Numbered from the stretch's first letter, positions 1 to 7,419 are shown. The stretch is 23,825 nt of DNA from a virus (IMGVR_UViG_3300025118_000148:1-23825), one strand, 5' to 3'. The notes: generated from the sequence alone by a model not told the origin. Translations and numbers: made by a program.

Positions 1-237
1 ATTCAACTTTGTAGATGTGACATCAAGTAATCCTCTAAGTTCAATAATACCAGTTGCACCTGAATTATCCTTGACTTCTTCTACTTGGGCTTGGAGAGTC
101 TCAATGTCTTGTTGCATTGTGGCTATGTTAGTTTGCAAAGTAACGTAAGTACCTATGATTGCTACCAATGTAGTTAATACGAATAATACTGAGCCGAATG
201 TGATATTGTATTTAGTTTTTCCTACTTGTACTTCCAT
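1..237 (-). CDS. Partial membrane protein with N-terminal TM segment and coiled coil
   Basis: Seventy-nine codons are visible from an ATG at 237; the reading frame stays open through the left edge, so the C-terminus is missing. Residues about 13-34 form one hydrophobic segment (SVLFVLTTLVAIIGTYVTL), preceded by a short charged N-terminus. A polar heptad-like stretch rich in Gln and Glu follows (TMQQDIETLQAQVEEVKD, about 40-57). This is the layout of a single-pass membrane protein with an extramembrane coiled coil. The start directly follows the TAA of the upstream gene (TAAATG), suggesting translational coupling; I see no strong ribosome-binding site. Its place after the tail fibre and beside other tiny hydrophobic genes fits a lysis cassette (holin- or spanin-like), but no family is recognised and that role is inferred from position only. 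Confidence 0.7.
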   Translation of the reverse strand, partial: MEVQVGKTKYNITFGSVLFVLTTLVAIIGTYVTLQTNIATMQQDIETLQAQVEEVKDNSGATGIIELRGLLDVTSTKLN

Positions 238-393
238 TTATTGTAATGGTATATCTTCTTTTTCAATCTGTCTTGATTGCAATTTATTGAAAACTACATT
301 TTCTACTTTATCTTTGTTTGCAAGAAGTAAGATTGCACCAGTGGCTGCTGCTGCTATTGGAAGTTTTTGGAGAGTCTTTAGAATTTGTGCCAC
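238..393 (-). CDS. Small hypothetical protein with hydrophobic N-terminal half (51 aa)
   Basis: A short frame of 51 residues from GTG at 393 to TAA at 238. It opens with MAQILKTLQKL, continues through an Ala/Leu-rich segment (PIAAAATGAILLLA, about 12-25) long enough for a short membrane helix or a buried amphipathic one, and ends in a charged tail (RQIEKEDIPLQ). A TTG codon at 396, one triplet upstream, sits at better spacing from the AAAGGTG motif in the end of the preceding gene and may be the true start. The next gene begins immediately after its stop. It could be a holin-like or virion-associated peptide; I do not recognise a family. Support is the tight packing, the ribosome-binding motif and a plausible membrane-type composition. 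Confidence 0.55.
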   Translation of the reverse strand: MAQILKTLQKLPIAAAATGAILLLANKDKVENVVFNKLQSRQIEKEDIPLQ

Positions 394-397
394 CAAT

Positions 398-547
398 TTA
401 CGACACCTTTAATACTGCCCAGAACTTAGTCATTAGTGCTGACTTTTCGTCTTGGCTAATCTTCCCATCTTTCTTAGCTTTAATTACTTCAGTAACTAAA
501 GCATATACTGGAACTATGTATTTCAATGTTAATAAAACATTCTTCAT
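398..547 (-). CDS. Small hypothetical protein (49 aa)
   Basis: This frame starts at an ATG that overlaps the stop of the 26-residue gene before it (ATGA arrangement) and ends in TAA at 398. The product has a hydrophobic N-terminal third (VLLTLKYIVPVYALVTEVI, about 4-22), then a basic/acidic stretch (KAKKDGKISQDEKSAL) and an aromatic end (TKFWAVLKVS). An AAAGGTAAG ribosome-binding motif lies about 9 bases upstream of the start. It is coupled to its neighbours on both sides. The KxxKDGKISxDE stretch is loosely reminiscent of a calcium-binding-like loop often seen in small phage holin-type proteins, but this is weak. Function unknown; a membrane-associated role in the small-gene cluster is possible. 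Confidence 0.6.
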   Translation of the reverse strand: MKNVLLTLKYIVPVYALVTEVIKAKKDGKISQDEKSALMTKFWAVLKVS

Positions 548-624
548 TTTTTCTTACCTTTAGACTTCTGTTTTTTCTTTGGTCTACCTACTTTTTTACC
601 GTAAGTCCCTGCTCCACTAGGCAT
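544..624 (-). CDS. 26-residue lysine-rich AT-hook-like peptide
   Basis: ATG at 624 to TGA at 544 gives MPSGAGTYGKKVGRPKKKQK followed by SKGKKK. A motif AAAGG sits 8 bases upstream of the start. The gene overlaps the stop of the preceding gene by 8 bp and shares ATGA with the next gene, exactly as expected for a translated member of this compact operon. The GRPKKK core flanked by lysines resembles an AT-hook, a motif that binds the minor groove of AT-rich DNA, and the opening MPSGxGTYGxKxGRP is a pattern I associate with tiny conserved proteins in marine phage tail/lysis regions (from memory, unverified). Role unknown; DNA binding or virion packaging accessory are possibilities. Confidence 0.7.
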   Translation of the reverse strand: MPSGAGTYGKKVGRPKKKQKSKGKKK

Positions 625-829
625 CTTTTGTACCTTTCGTGTCTAAACTTTCCTCTAAAACATCATCATCCTTATCGTCACATTTACAATCGTTATTTTT
701 ACATTTCGATTCAAGTTCTGTAATCCTTCTTAATAGTGCTTGTTCTTTCAAAGCCCAATCTATAGCAGGATTAGCATTTACTGCTGCCTGAACATCCTCT
801 GCTTTTATAGTTATGTCAGATGCTTCCAT
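617..829 (-). CDS. Hypothetical protein with Cys-rich acidic C-terminus (70 aa)
   Basis: ATG at 829 with a strong upstream AAGGAGA ribosome-binding site, ending in TAG at 617. The first half is a predicted helical region (EDVQAAVNANPAIDWALKEQALLRRITELESKC) ending in a short leucine-zipper-like run. After this come three cysteines in a charged stretch (CKNNDCKCDDKDDD, about 43-56) that could bind metal. The final acidic tail contains LEESLDTKG. It follows the 62-aa gene by 8 bp and overlaps the next tiny gene. I recognise no family. Its position after the tail fibre would fit a fibre-assembly helper or a small virion protein, but there is no direct evidence. Confidence 0.8.
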   Translation of the reverse strand: MEASDITIKAEDVQAAVNANPAIDWALKEQALLRRITELESKCKNNDCKCDDKDDDVLEESLDTKGTKDA

Positions 830-837
830 TTATCTCC

Positions 838-1026
838 TTATGATAATCCTAAATCAGAAACTGAATTAGAAGCTATTGCTTCCTCATACTTTCTAACTCT
901 GTTATTTAATTCATTCTTTAACCACAATGTTACACCATTATTGTCTGGTGCACTACCATTGACTGTTAAAGCATCCTTAATTCTTGTTAACTGTGAATCA
1001 TTTACAGTTATTGTTAAATCTGCCAC
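838..1026 (-). CDS. Hypothetical protein downstream of tail fibre (62 aa)
   Basis: Translation starts at a GTG overlapping the TAG stop of the tail-fibre gene by one base (TAGTG). AAAGGAG stands 8 bases upstream, so the GTG start is well supported. The product begins MADLTITVNDSQLTRIKDAL and continues with a helical segment (VTLWLKNELNNRVRKYEEAIA). It is soluble, without cysteines or membrane segments. Coupling to the fibre gene suggests co-production with it, for example as a folding or attachment helper; this is positional inference. No family recognised. Confidence 0.8.
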   Translation of the reverse strand: MADLTITVNDSQLTRIKDALTVNGSAPDNNGVTLWLKNELNNRVRKYEEAIASNSVSDLGLS

Positions 1027-2180
1027 TATTCTGCTCCTTTAAGTGCTAATTGTTCTTCTAGTTTATTTACTTTATCACCTAATTGTCTAATTGCTCCTAC
1101 CATAAGAGAGTTAAGTCCTTTTAGAGAATAATGGAATAAACCATTATCACTAACAGAAATTATATTATGTTTTTCTAAAGTTTCTTTATGTTCATTAACC
1201 CAATCTTTAAATTCAGTCTGGTATTTAGGTTCTGAGGCTACAACACCGTTCCATGCAGTAAGCAAGGCTACGTCATCATAATCATCATAAGTAGTAGTGT
1301 TTGAGCCATCCATAAATATATCTCCGTCACCTTTAAATATGTGAGTAGTAGTATCAATTCCTGCACCTTTTTTAAACACTATAACATTTTCATCTGCAGT
1401 TAAAACACTGGTTAAACTATTGCTACCATCATGCTCTATGCCTTCTATTACAACTGGAGCCCCTGCAGTGTTATCTGAAGCAGTATCAGCGTTACTTTTT
1501 TGATAACCTCTAATCCTAACTGCTGCATCCAAACTATTTGTTTCTTCTGTGTCATTAACACCTTGTATAGCAATACCACCGTTTCCATCTGCAAGGCTTA
1601 TCCATCCATAAGTATCAGTTTCTGCGTATGTAGTAAGCCCGTGAGCAACACTACTTCCTTTTAAAGATATATTTGCAGTTTGATTTCCTGCTGAATTTAT
1701 AGTTAAACCAATTGTTTGATTAGCATTTGTTGTTTCATTAATAAATAATTCTTGTATTTGAGTTTGAGTTTGGTCTCCAACATTACCACTGCCATCTGTA
1801 ATAAGAACAGTACCAGTTTCATTTGGAATAGTTACTGTTGCATCTGCTGTTAATGTTTCAGGAATTAAAGTTGCAACATATTGATTTGATGAGCCAGACC
1901 TTAATACAAAGTCTTTAACATCAACTCTTTGTAGCATGATTTCATCATCGTACTTATATCTAGTTACGTTGCTTTCGTCTGTAATCTCGACATCCATTTG
2001 ATATACACTGCTTACAGTTACATCCCCATTGTCAAAACTCCATGCACCAGTAGTGCCATTAATAGTTGTAGATGCCCTAGGATTAGCAGTAGTATTCCTA
2101 TCATAAAGTTTAACTGTCCTGCCATTGTCTATTGGTGTCCCATCTGAATCGTATGCAAATCCTGATAATTCTATTCCCAT
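1026..2180 (-). CDS. Tail fibre protein
   Basis: The 384-residue product has the modular layout of a trimeric fibre. Residues 1-90 look like an immunoglobulin/CNA-B-like beta domain (SGFAYDSDGTPIDNGRTVKLYDR). About 108-130 carries the linker TADATVTIPNETGTVLITDG, close to the AD.T.TIP..TGT pattern common in phage fibres. The middle (135-295) is Thr/Asn/Gly-rich beta structure. The end (300-384) becomes helical, with FKDWVNEHKETLEKHN and a final coiled coil (IRQLGDKVNKLEEQLALKG) that resembles the tail of fibres ending in an intramolecular chaperone of the S74 type, though I cannot see its catalytic Ser-Asp pair clearly. Likely role: host adhesion at the virion surface. The start has AGGAGA inside the last codons of the upstream nuclease gene (TAAATG junction). 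Confidence 0.8.
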   Translation of the reverse strand: MGIELSGFAYDSDGTPIDNGRTVKLYDRNTTANPRASTTINGTTGAWSFDNGDVTVSSVYQMDVEITDESNVTRYKYDDEIMLQRVDVKDFVLRSGSSNQYVATLIPETLTADATVTIPNETGTVLITDGSGNVGDQTQTQIQELFINETTNANQTIGLTINSAGNQTANISLKGSSVAHGLTTYAETDTYGWISLADGNGGIAIQGVNDTEETNSLDAAVRIRGYQKSNADTASDNTAGAPVVIEGIEHDGSNSLTSVLTADENVIVFKKGAGIDTTTHIFKGDGDIFMDGSNTTTYDDYDDVALLTAWNGVVASEPKYQTEFKDWVNEHKETLEKHNIISVSDNGLFHYSLKGLNSLMVGAIRQLGDKVNKLEEQLALKGAE

Positions 2181-2603
2181 TTAGTCTCCTATCGGCGTAC
2201 TTGTGTAACCACTTAACGCCCTTCTAACATAATAGTCAGCGTTTTCAAACGCTTCGTCTTCGTCAATATAAGCAATTTTGATGCCTTTAGCCTCATATTG
2301 CTCTCTTTGTAGTCTATCATGTGCTCGTTGATTAGTCGTTCTTGCGTGAAAATATTTACTCTGAACATTAATTCCCATAGGTGGAGAAACTATTAAAAAG
2401 TCTGCTACAGCACCACCTCTTTGTAATCTACCACCAAATTGTTTTGATTGATAAGTAAAATCTACATCCAATTTTCTACCAGTTCTGAGCAGTGCTTTAT
2501 ATACATAATATTCTGGTTGGCTTCCTCCTGCTAATGTCCACCACTGAGGCACAGGCTCCAAAACCCTGCCACTACTTGTTCTTCTCTGCCTCTGGGTTAC
2601 CAC
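2181..2603 (-). CDS. PD-(D/E)XK-type nuclease-like protein
   Basis: This 140-residue protein shows the core of the PD-(D/E)XK nuclease fold: an early helix with Glu31 (PEYYVYKALL), a glycine-rich turn leading to Asp68 (GGAVADFLIV), and a strand with Q-x-K (INVQSKYFH, Gln81 and Lys83), then a helix with Gln99/Gln102 and a beta strand (GIKIAYIDED). Gln in place of the usual Glu/Asp of the (D/E)xK motif is found in several members of this superfamily. It starts at GTG overlapping the stop of the preceding gene (TAGTG), with GAGG upstream. It lies inside the tail block, between the propeller-like tail protein and the fibre, so it may be virion-associated or simply an accessory DNA-processing enzyme. 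The fold call rests on motif order; activity is inferred. Confidence 0.65.
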   Translation of the reverse strand: MVTQRQRRTSSGRVLEPVPQWWTLAGGSQPEYYVYKALLRTGRKLDVDFTYQSKQFGGRLQRGGAVADFLIVSPPMGINVQSKYFHARTTNQRAHDRLQREQYEAKGIKIAYIDEDEAFENADYYVRRALSGYTSTPIGD

Positions 2604-4489
2604 TACACTGCCTCACTTAACGTTAATCTAAAACGTGCCCTCTCGTTTAACCCTGTTTCCTCAAGAGCCTGTGCACTCAATGCTGTTACGAAATAATTTC
2701 TAGTGCCTCCAGAGTCGTCACGATAAGTAAGTTCCATTAGTGTATTAGTTGAAATCGCCGTTTCTACGGCTGCTTGTAAATCTCTTATAGTTTTACCTTT
2801 ATGACTATTAGTTAAGTCTAGGACTACATCAAAACCATATTGAACAGGTAATGTCTTTTTAAATAGTAAGGCTAATTTAATTAAATCAGGTGTATTTGTA
2901 GCCGTTCCACCTCTTGCTAACGCTGCTTTTAATTTAATAGTTCTAAACTCTACACCTGACGGAGTAGTTGAGTTTGGTAATTTAAACTCTGTTTCTCCAG
3001 TGCTTGTGATTGCTGTAAGGTCAGTAAATGAATCACTGTAATTAATAGCATAAGATATAGTTATTGTTTCATTAGATGTAGGATTTTTAGTTTCTGCTCT
3101 AATTGCCAGTGCTACTTTGTCTTGTCCTATAACACCTGCATCAAAGTATGGTGTTTCAAGTGTTGCTGCACTTGCGTAGCTTTGGTCTGAGATTTGGCTA
3201 GGATTAATTACATCAGTAGATAAACTAATATAATAAGCCTCGCTGTCATAATTGACCCATAATCTATAATTACCTTGGTCTGTGCCTACAAAAGCACCTG
3301 TGATACCTGCAGAACTACTACCTGTAATATGTTTTATTTCATAACCTCTGTCATCAAATGCTGCAATATAAGAATAACCTACAAGTCCACCACCTATAGA
3401 AGTATTCATTCTTGACCTACTACCTGCAGTAGCGTGAATTTTAGTAGTAGCAGGCGTGGTGTCTTGCTCTTGTGCATTAACCACCACCAACAATTCATTA
3501 TGTGTAGGTACGAGTTTTAATATTTTACCTCTGTATGTTTGTGGAACACCATCATCTCTATCTAAACCAATAGTTGTTACAATCGTTGCATCAGAGCCTA
3601 CGTTAATTTTATATATACCCATACTAGATGGATAATAAATACTACCTCTCCAAGTTGTAGTACCTTTACCATTATTATTACTCCTTGGTATTTTAAAATC
3701 TGTCTGAACAAATCTTGTATTAGTATCATCGTGAACGTATAGACCTTGTTTAGTCACAGCGTATAAGACTCTATCTTGGCTAGCGTTTCTTGCAACTATT
3801 AAACCTACAACATCATCGTCATCTAATTTTAACTTTGCATCTACAGTCCAACTACCAGATAAATCTGATGAACGATATAACTGACCATCACTGCTAATTG
3901 CATATAACTGGTCTTTCCAAAAGGCAATATATGGAGTGCTTTGAGTAGAATTTGAAGCCCAACTTTCACCGGTAGTGCTGTAATATATACCCCTATTATT
4001 TGCAAAAACTGCCGTTGGAACACTATTTACCATTCCAACCTCAGCATCTGTTGTACTGTCAATTGGTGTTGTTGTTGACACTTCAATAGTTGTCCAAGTG
4101 TTATCTGGATTGTATGTATGCAGGAATCCTCCTCCTGCTGCATACAACACACCTTTAAATGTTAAAAACTCTGTCAGGGTAGTGCTAGGGTCAGAACCAC
4201 TAGCAGTTGCTAGTTTTGGTAATACGAAATGGTCTGTGTGTCTTAATTGACCTGTAGACCACCATACTCTATCTAAATCCTTAGAGGCATCCATACGTTC
4301 TATACCAATACCTCCTCTGTGGTCACTTGATACAAACGTAGATGTAATAGGGTTTGACTCTAAGTTATAATCACCGAGTGTAATCTTGCCGGGAAATTGG
4401 CTAGTAATAAATCTTCTTACGGGATTTGATACTCTATAATAAACTCCGTTAAGTATTATTTCATTTTCTTCTACTACTTTTGCTGCCAT
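2603..4489 (-). CDS. Large beta-propeller-like tail protein (putative nozzle/tail hub)
   Basis: The 628-residue product contains several blade-like repeats between about 105 and 345, each with a hydrophobic strand pair and aromatic turn: EFLTFKGVLYAAGGGFLHTY, AVFANNRGIYYSTTGESW, AFWKDQLYAISSDGQLYRSS, VLYAVTKQGLYVHDDT, WRGSIYYPSSMGIYKINVG and ELLVVVNAQEQ. From about 445 onwards a beta-sandwich follows (LETPYFDAGVIGQDK, YAINYSDSFTDL), and a helix/strand end (IRDLQAAVETAISTNTLMEL). Podoviral tail-nozzle proteins are built around a propeller, and the gene lies directly after the adaptor gene, so a nozzle or tail-tip role is likely. Its ATG overlaps the upstream stop (TAATG). A receptor-binding tail protein with a propeller is the main alternative. 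No signal peptide or membrane segment. Confidence 0.65.
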   Translation of the reverse strand: MAAKVVEENEIILNGVYYRVSNPVRRFITSQFPGKITLGDYNLESNPITSTFVSSDHRGGIGIERMDASKDLDRVWWSTGQLRHTDHFVLPKLATASGSDPSTTLTEFLTFKGVLYAAGGGFLHTYNPDNTWTTIEVSTTTPIDSTTDAEVGMVNSVPTAVFANNRGIYYSTTGESWASNSTQSTPYIAFWKDQLYAISSDGQLYRSSDLSGSWTVDAKLKLDDDDVVGLIVARNASQDRVLYAVTKQGLYVHDDTNTRFVQTDFKIPRSNNNGKGTTTWRGSIYYPSSMGIYKINVGSDATIVTTIGLDRDDGVPQTYRGKILKLVPTHNELLVVVNAQEQDTTPATTKIHATAGSRSRMNTSIGGGLVGYSYIAAFDDRGYEIKHITGSSSAGITGAFVGTDQGNYRLWVNYDSEAYYISLSTDVINPSQISDQSYASAATLETPYFDAGVIGQDKVALAIRAETKNPTSNETITISYAINYSDSFTDLTAITSTGETEFKLPNSTTPSGVEFRTIKLKAALARGGTATNTPDLIKLALLFKKTLPVQYGFDVVLDLTNSHKGKTIRDLQAAVETAISTNTLMELTYRDDSGGTRNYFVTALSAQALEETGLNERARFRLTLSEAV

Positions 4490-5763
4490 TAATCAATCCA
4501 AACACACCTTTGAGGTGTTTGGCTTTTTGCTAATGTCTGTTCTGCTAATAGATTCATTCTTTCACTATCTAGTTGTGCAGCTTCTCTTCTTTCAGAAGAC
4601 CTGTCAGACCTAGCAAGTAAAGCCATTGCTGTTGTTTTTTGTATTATATACTCTGGTTCTATATCACAAGACGTAGAATCAGCAGTCAACAACGTTGGTT
4701 TTTTTACTCCAGTTAATTTAATTAATGAATTTCTAACAGTAGCCCTTGCTGTTTCATCAAGAACTATTCTCCTGTTAGCCCTGTCTATAGTATAAAAATT
4801 TCTATGGAGTTCTTCGTAATATGAACCGTAATCTCTTGTTGCTTCAATGTTATCTATTGATACGGTTGCTACACCAATATCTGCTACTTGAATTAATCCT
4901 ACAGATATTATTGCTGTTAAATTTTCTGAACTACTTAAAGCTACTCTATGGTGTGTCCAAGTATCTACAGATGTTGCAGGTACAGACACGTCTTCATAAA
5001 CACCACTTGTTGCATTGTTTGCAACTGCAGATACTCTTACTGCAAATTGTCCTGCTGTTAGTGCTACATTAGTTTTAATCCAAAACTCTATATGTGTGTA
5101 GCCTGATATATCTGTTGAACTAATTGAGTCGGATATAAGAATTGTGTTTATTCCAGTGCCTGACGGTATAACCATTTTATTTGCACCACTGCCTTCTCTG
5201 TGGTCTTCTGTGTCAACTACTACACTTGTAACACCTGTCACAATTTCATCAAATACAGAATCACAAGTAAGCAATGATTTGCCAAAGTATTTTTGCCTAA
5301 ATTCAACCTTTTGAAGTCCAATTAAATCGCTTGGTAGGGCATAACTATATACTTCTCTTGATGAATGGAGAGTAAAATCTGTCATGGTTGGGGCACCTTT
5401 TCTAGTAATGCTAGATATAGACCTATTTATAAAATCATGTATTCTTGCAGGTGGCATATCGTTGTCATATATTTCATAAGCATCTCCAGAAGCAACGTTA
5501 AAACTAAGTGCAGGTGATACTGTGATTAAGCTAGTGCTAGCAGTATAGTCAGTTATTCTTCTTATATTTACAGTGTTATCTGTAGCATCTGTAACTACAA
5601 TCCATGAACCATTATATTCATCGTCACCACCAAAAAGGTTTATTGTGTCTTTTAAAGTAATTGTGTCTGTATTTGCACTAGCAGTTCCTACAGTACAAGC
5701 ACCAAGTTGATAGCCTATTGACTGTCTAAGTTCTGCTCTAGTTTTTGCTTGTATTACTGCCAT
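4489..5763 (-). CDS. Head-to-tail adaptor-like protein with a jelly-roll insertion
   Basis: Residues 1-100 form an N-terminal helix plus a small beta barrel. Residues 102-123 contain the helix PPARIHDFINRSISSITRKG, of a kind found in connector/adaptor proteins that sit below the portal, followed by YALPSDLIGLQKVEFRQKYF. Residues about 160-312 then look like an inserted beta-sandwich: YTHIEFWIKTN, WTHHRVALSS, IISVGLIQVADIG and VSIDNIEATRDY follow the strand order of carbohydrate-binding-like jelly rolls. The adaptor frame resumes with FYTIDRANRRIVLDETARA and a helical C-terminus rich in Arg, Glu and Gln (360-415). Likely role: ring joining portal to tail, with an outward-facing sugar-binding or decorative domain. 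AGGAGG and AGGAT lie upstream of the ATG. Adaptor assignment is by motif and position next to the propeller tail protein. Confidence 0.6.
   Translation of the reverse strand: MAVIQAKTRAELRQSIGYQLGACTVGTASANTDTITLKDTINLFGGDDEYNGSWIVVTDATDNTVNIRRITDYTASTSLITVSPALSFNVASGDAYEIYDNDMPPARIHDFINRSISSITRKGAPTMTDFTLHSSREVYSYALPSDLIGLQKVEFRQKYFGKSLLTCDSVFDEIVTGVTSVVVDTEDHREGSGANKMVIPSGTGINTILISDSISSTDISGYTHIEFWIKTNVALTAGQFAVRVSAVANNATSGVYEDVSVPATSVDTWTHHRVALSSSENLTAIISVGLIQVADIGVATVSIDNIEATRDYGSYYEELHRNFYTIDRANRRIVLDETARATVRNSLIKLTGVKKPTLLTADSTSCDIEPEYIIQKTTAMALLARSDRSSERREAAQLDSERMNLLAEQTLAKSQTPQRCVWID
4498..4522. other. Inverted repeat at the adaptor/nozzle gene junction
   Basis: On the plus strand CCAAACAC (4498-4505) pairs with GTGTTTGG (4515-4522); an alternative pairing extends the stem to 10 bp with a two-base bulge. 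CTTTTTG follows directly on the plus strand, so it resembles an intrinsic terminator for plus-strand (antisense) transcripts. In the minus-strand message it forms a stem just before the ATG of the 628-aa gene, within the last codons of the adaptor gene, and could affect initiation there. The stem lies inside coding sequence, so it may be incidental. Confidence 0.4.
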
Positions 5764-5778
5764 TTATATCCTTACCTC

Positions 5779-6111
5779 CTATAACTCTACTTCTAATGCT
5801 TCAGGATATGAATCTCCTGATGCGTTTCTTATTGATTCTCTAGCAGTATTTATCTCATCTACTGCATCAGTTAATATACTCCAACTGCCATCATAAGCGA
5901 AACAATTACCCCAAAACTTTGTTGGTGCAGTTACATCATCAACCCTATCGTGAGTTGATGTAGTGCAGGTAGGGTCTATATAACTTGAAGCACCATTATT
6001 TAAAGTGTAAGCACATTGGTTTGAATCAAAAGTTATATTGTTTATATCTACTAAATTTGTAAAACAATAGGTTACGGCATTATCAGATTTTCTTTTAAAT
6101 ATTGTTGCCAT
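5779..6111 (-). CDS. Small structural-type hypothetical protein (110 aa)
   Basis: ATG at 6111 follows a clear AGGAGA site and directly abuts the stop of the propeller gene. The product opens MATIFKRKSDNAVTYCFTNL and contains four cysteines (CFTN, QCAY, TCTT, NCFA) spread over its beta-rich middle, then a helix (SILTDAVDEINTARESIRNAS) and an acidic end. It has no membrane segment. It lies between the seven-repeat propeller protein and the adaptor, inside a run of virion genes, so a minor tail or fibre role is likely. I recognise no family. Confidence 0.7.
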   Translation of the reverse strand: MATIFKRKSDNAVTYCFTNLVDINNITFDSNQCAYTLNNGASSYIDPTCTTSTHDRVDDVTAPTKFWGNCFAYDGSWSILTDAVDEINTARESIRNASGDSYPEALEVEL

Positions 6112-7419
6112 TTAATCTCCTAACTCTACACCTACTGCTCTAAGATGACCACCTGAACCACCTAAGTCTTCATTATAAGAGAATACCATTCCATAACCAA
6201 ACGCTGAATGGTCTACTCCATCCATACTTGCACCATAAGTATGTAATCCACCAAAACTGGCTTCTATGGTAGTGCTTCCAGTTGTACTGTCGTGAGTATA
6301 GTCTGTACCATCAAATGTATATATATCAAATTCAAAAGTACCAGAACCACTTGATGTATGACCATAAGTCATAAGTTTATTTCTATTATGTTGATACAAT
6401 ACTCCTCTACACGCATTTGTTGCAGATTGAGCAACTTGTTCTTTTGCTGTTCCTGCCCAAGTAACAGTAGTTCCTGATACTGTAAAATAATTTAAAACAT
6501 AATTTGAACCATCGTATATAAAAACGTGATGTGTATTGTTACTAGTATCATATACTGCCCAAGTACCTCCATTCTGTCCACCACCAGCAGGGTCAGAGTT
6601 AACACTATAAAGTGCTTCTGTATTTAAAGTAATTGTTCTATTCCCTGTGCCACCTAAAGAAACAACTCTTGCTCCTATTTTTGTTCCATTGTCATATATA
6701 AGAACTGTTTTCTCAATGTCAGGGTCATAGGTTAATTGGAATCTTTCTACAGTTGTATCCACAAACTCTACACCTGTGCCTACATCTGTTGAATCGTCTG
6801 AAGTATCTACAGTACAAGCATATACATAATTTGGGTCACCTGATTCATCTCCTTTTTCTATTGCAACTAAACACACATTTGATGCTGGGTTGTAACTTGC
6901 AATATCTGTACCATCTGCTTGTCCATGCCCACCAGAACCATCAAATATTGTAGTAGGAGAACCGAAGGTAACAGTCTTGGTTCCCATAGTTCCAGAAATT
7001 ATTTTATAAGCATTCGCACCACTAGCACTATCCCCACTAGAAAGATAAGCCACCATAAGCCTATCATCATCAGTATTGTATGTTGCTCCTGTATGATAAG
7101 CCGAACCAGTAGTGCTAAAGACTACTGCCGAGCCATGTGATTTATCTGCTGCCATAACTACACAAGTGGCATAATCGCTATTATTATTATCTCCATAGCA
7201 AAAAATAACTTGATTAGTATCTGGGTCATACGCTTGTGATAAACCCCAATGCCTTGTGGAGTTTCCACTTAAAGTGGCATCCAATGAAGTAACTGCAAGG
7301 GCAACTGTGCCTACAAAATCTAATCCGTTAACGTGTTCTATTTGAGCATCAGTTAAGCCATTTACTTTTGCTATAGATGCTATAGCTATAGTATTAAGGT
7401 TATCAATTTCATTACCCAT
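6112..7419 (-). CDS. Predicted seven-bladed beta-propeller virion protein
   Basis: After an N-terminal motif (NTIAIASIAKVNGLTDAQIEHVNGL, residues about 9-33, read here as two adjoining halves) of a type seen in marine phage structural proteins, the chain shows a repeat about 50-62 residues long. Each repeat has an aromatic-Asp turn followed by a hydrophobic strand: YDPDTNQVIFCYGD (64), YNTDDDRLMVAYLS (114), YNPASNVCLVAIEKG (176), YDPDIEKTVLIYDNG (231), YDTSNNTHHVFIYDG (290), YQHNRNKLMTYGH (342) and a degenerate copy near 402. Seven such units suggest a closed propeller. Propellers on virions usually bind surface glycans or proteins, so an adhesion or fibre-tip role is inferred. The start overlaps the stop of the 896-aa fibre gene (TAATG), suggesting stoichiometric coupling. 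Confidence 0.75.
   Translation of the reverse strand: MGNEIDNLNTIAIASIAKVNGLTDAQIEHVNGLDFVGTVALAVTSLDATLSGNSTRHWGLSQAYDPDTNQVIFCYGDNNNSDYATCVVMAADKSHGSAVVFSTTGSAYHTGATYNTDDDRLMVAYLSSGDSASGANAYKIISGTMGTKTVTFGSPTTIFDGSGGHGQADGTDIASYNPASNVCLVAIEKGDESGDPNYVYACTVDTSDDSTDVGTGVEFVDTTVERFQLTYDPDIEKTVLIYDNGTKIGARVVSLGGTGNRTITLNTEALYSVNSDPAGGGQNGGTWAVYDTSNNTHHVFIYDGSNYVLNYFTVSGTTVTWAGTAKEQVAQSATNACRGVLYQHNRNKLMTYGHTSSGSGTFEFDIYTFDGTDYTHDSTTGSTTIEASFGGLHTYGASMDGVDHSAFGYGMVFSYNEDLGGSGGHLRAVGVELGD

Noticed and set aside
155-1042. Plus-strand frames over the left end
   Set aside because: They overlap the coupled minus-strand genes, have Cys/Ser/Phe/Tyr-rich shadow composition and no ribosome-binding sites.
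3841-4023. Minus-strand frame of 60 codons inside the 628-aa tail gene
   Set aside because: Shadow of the real gene in another frame; no ribosome-binding site or sensible composition.
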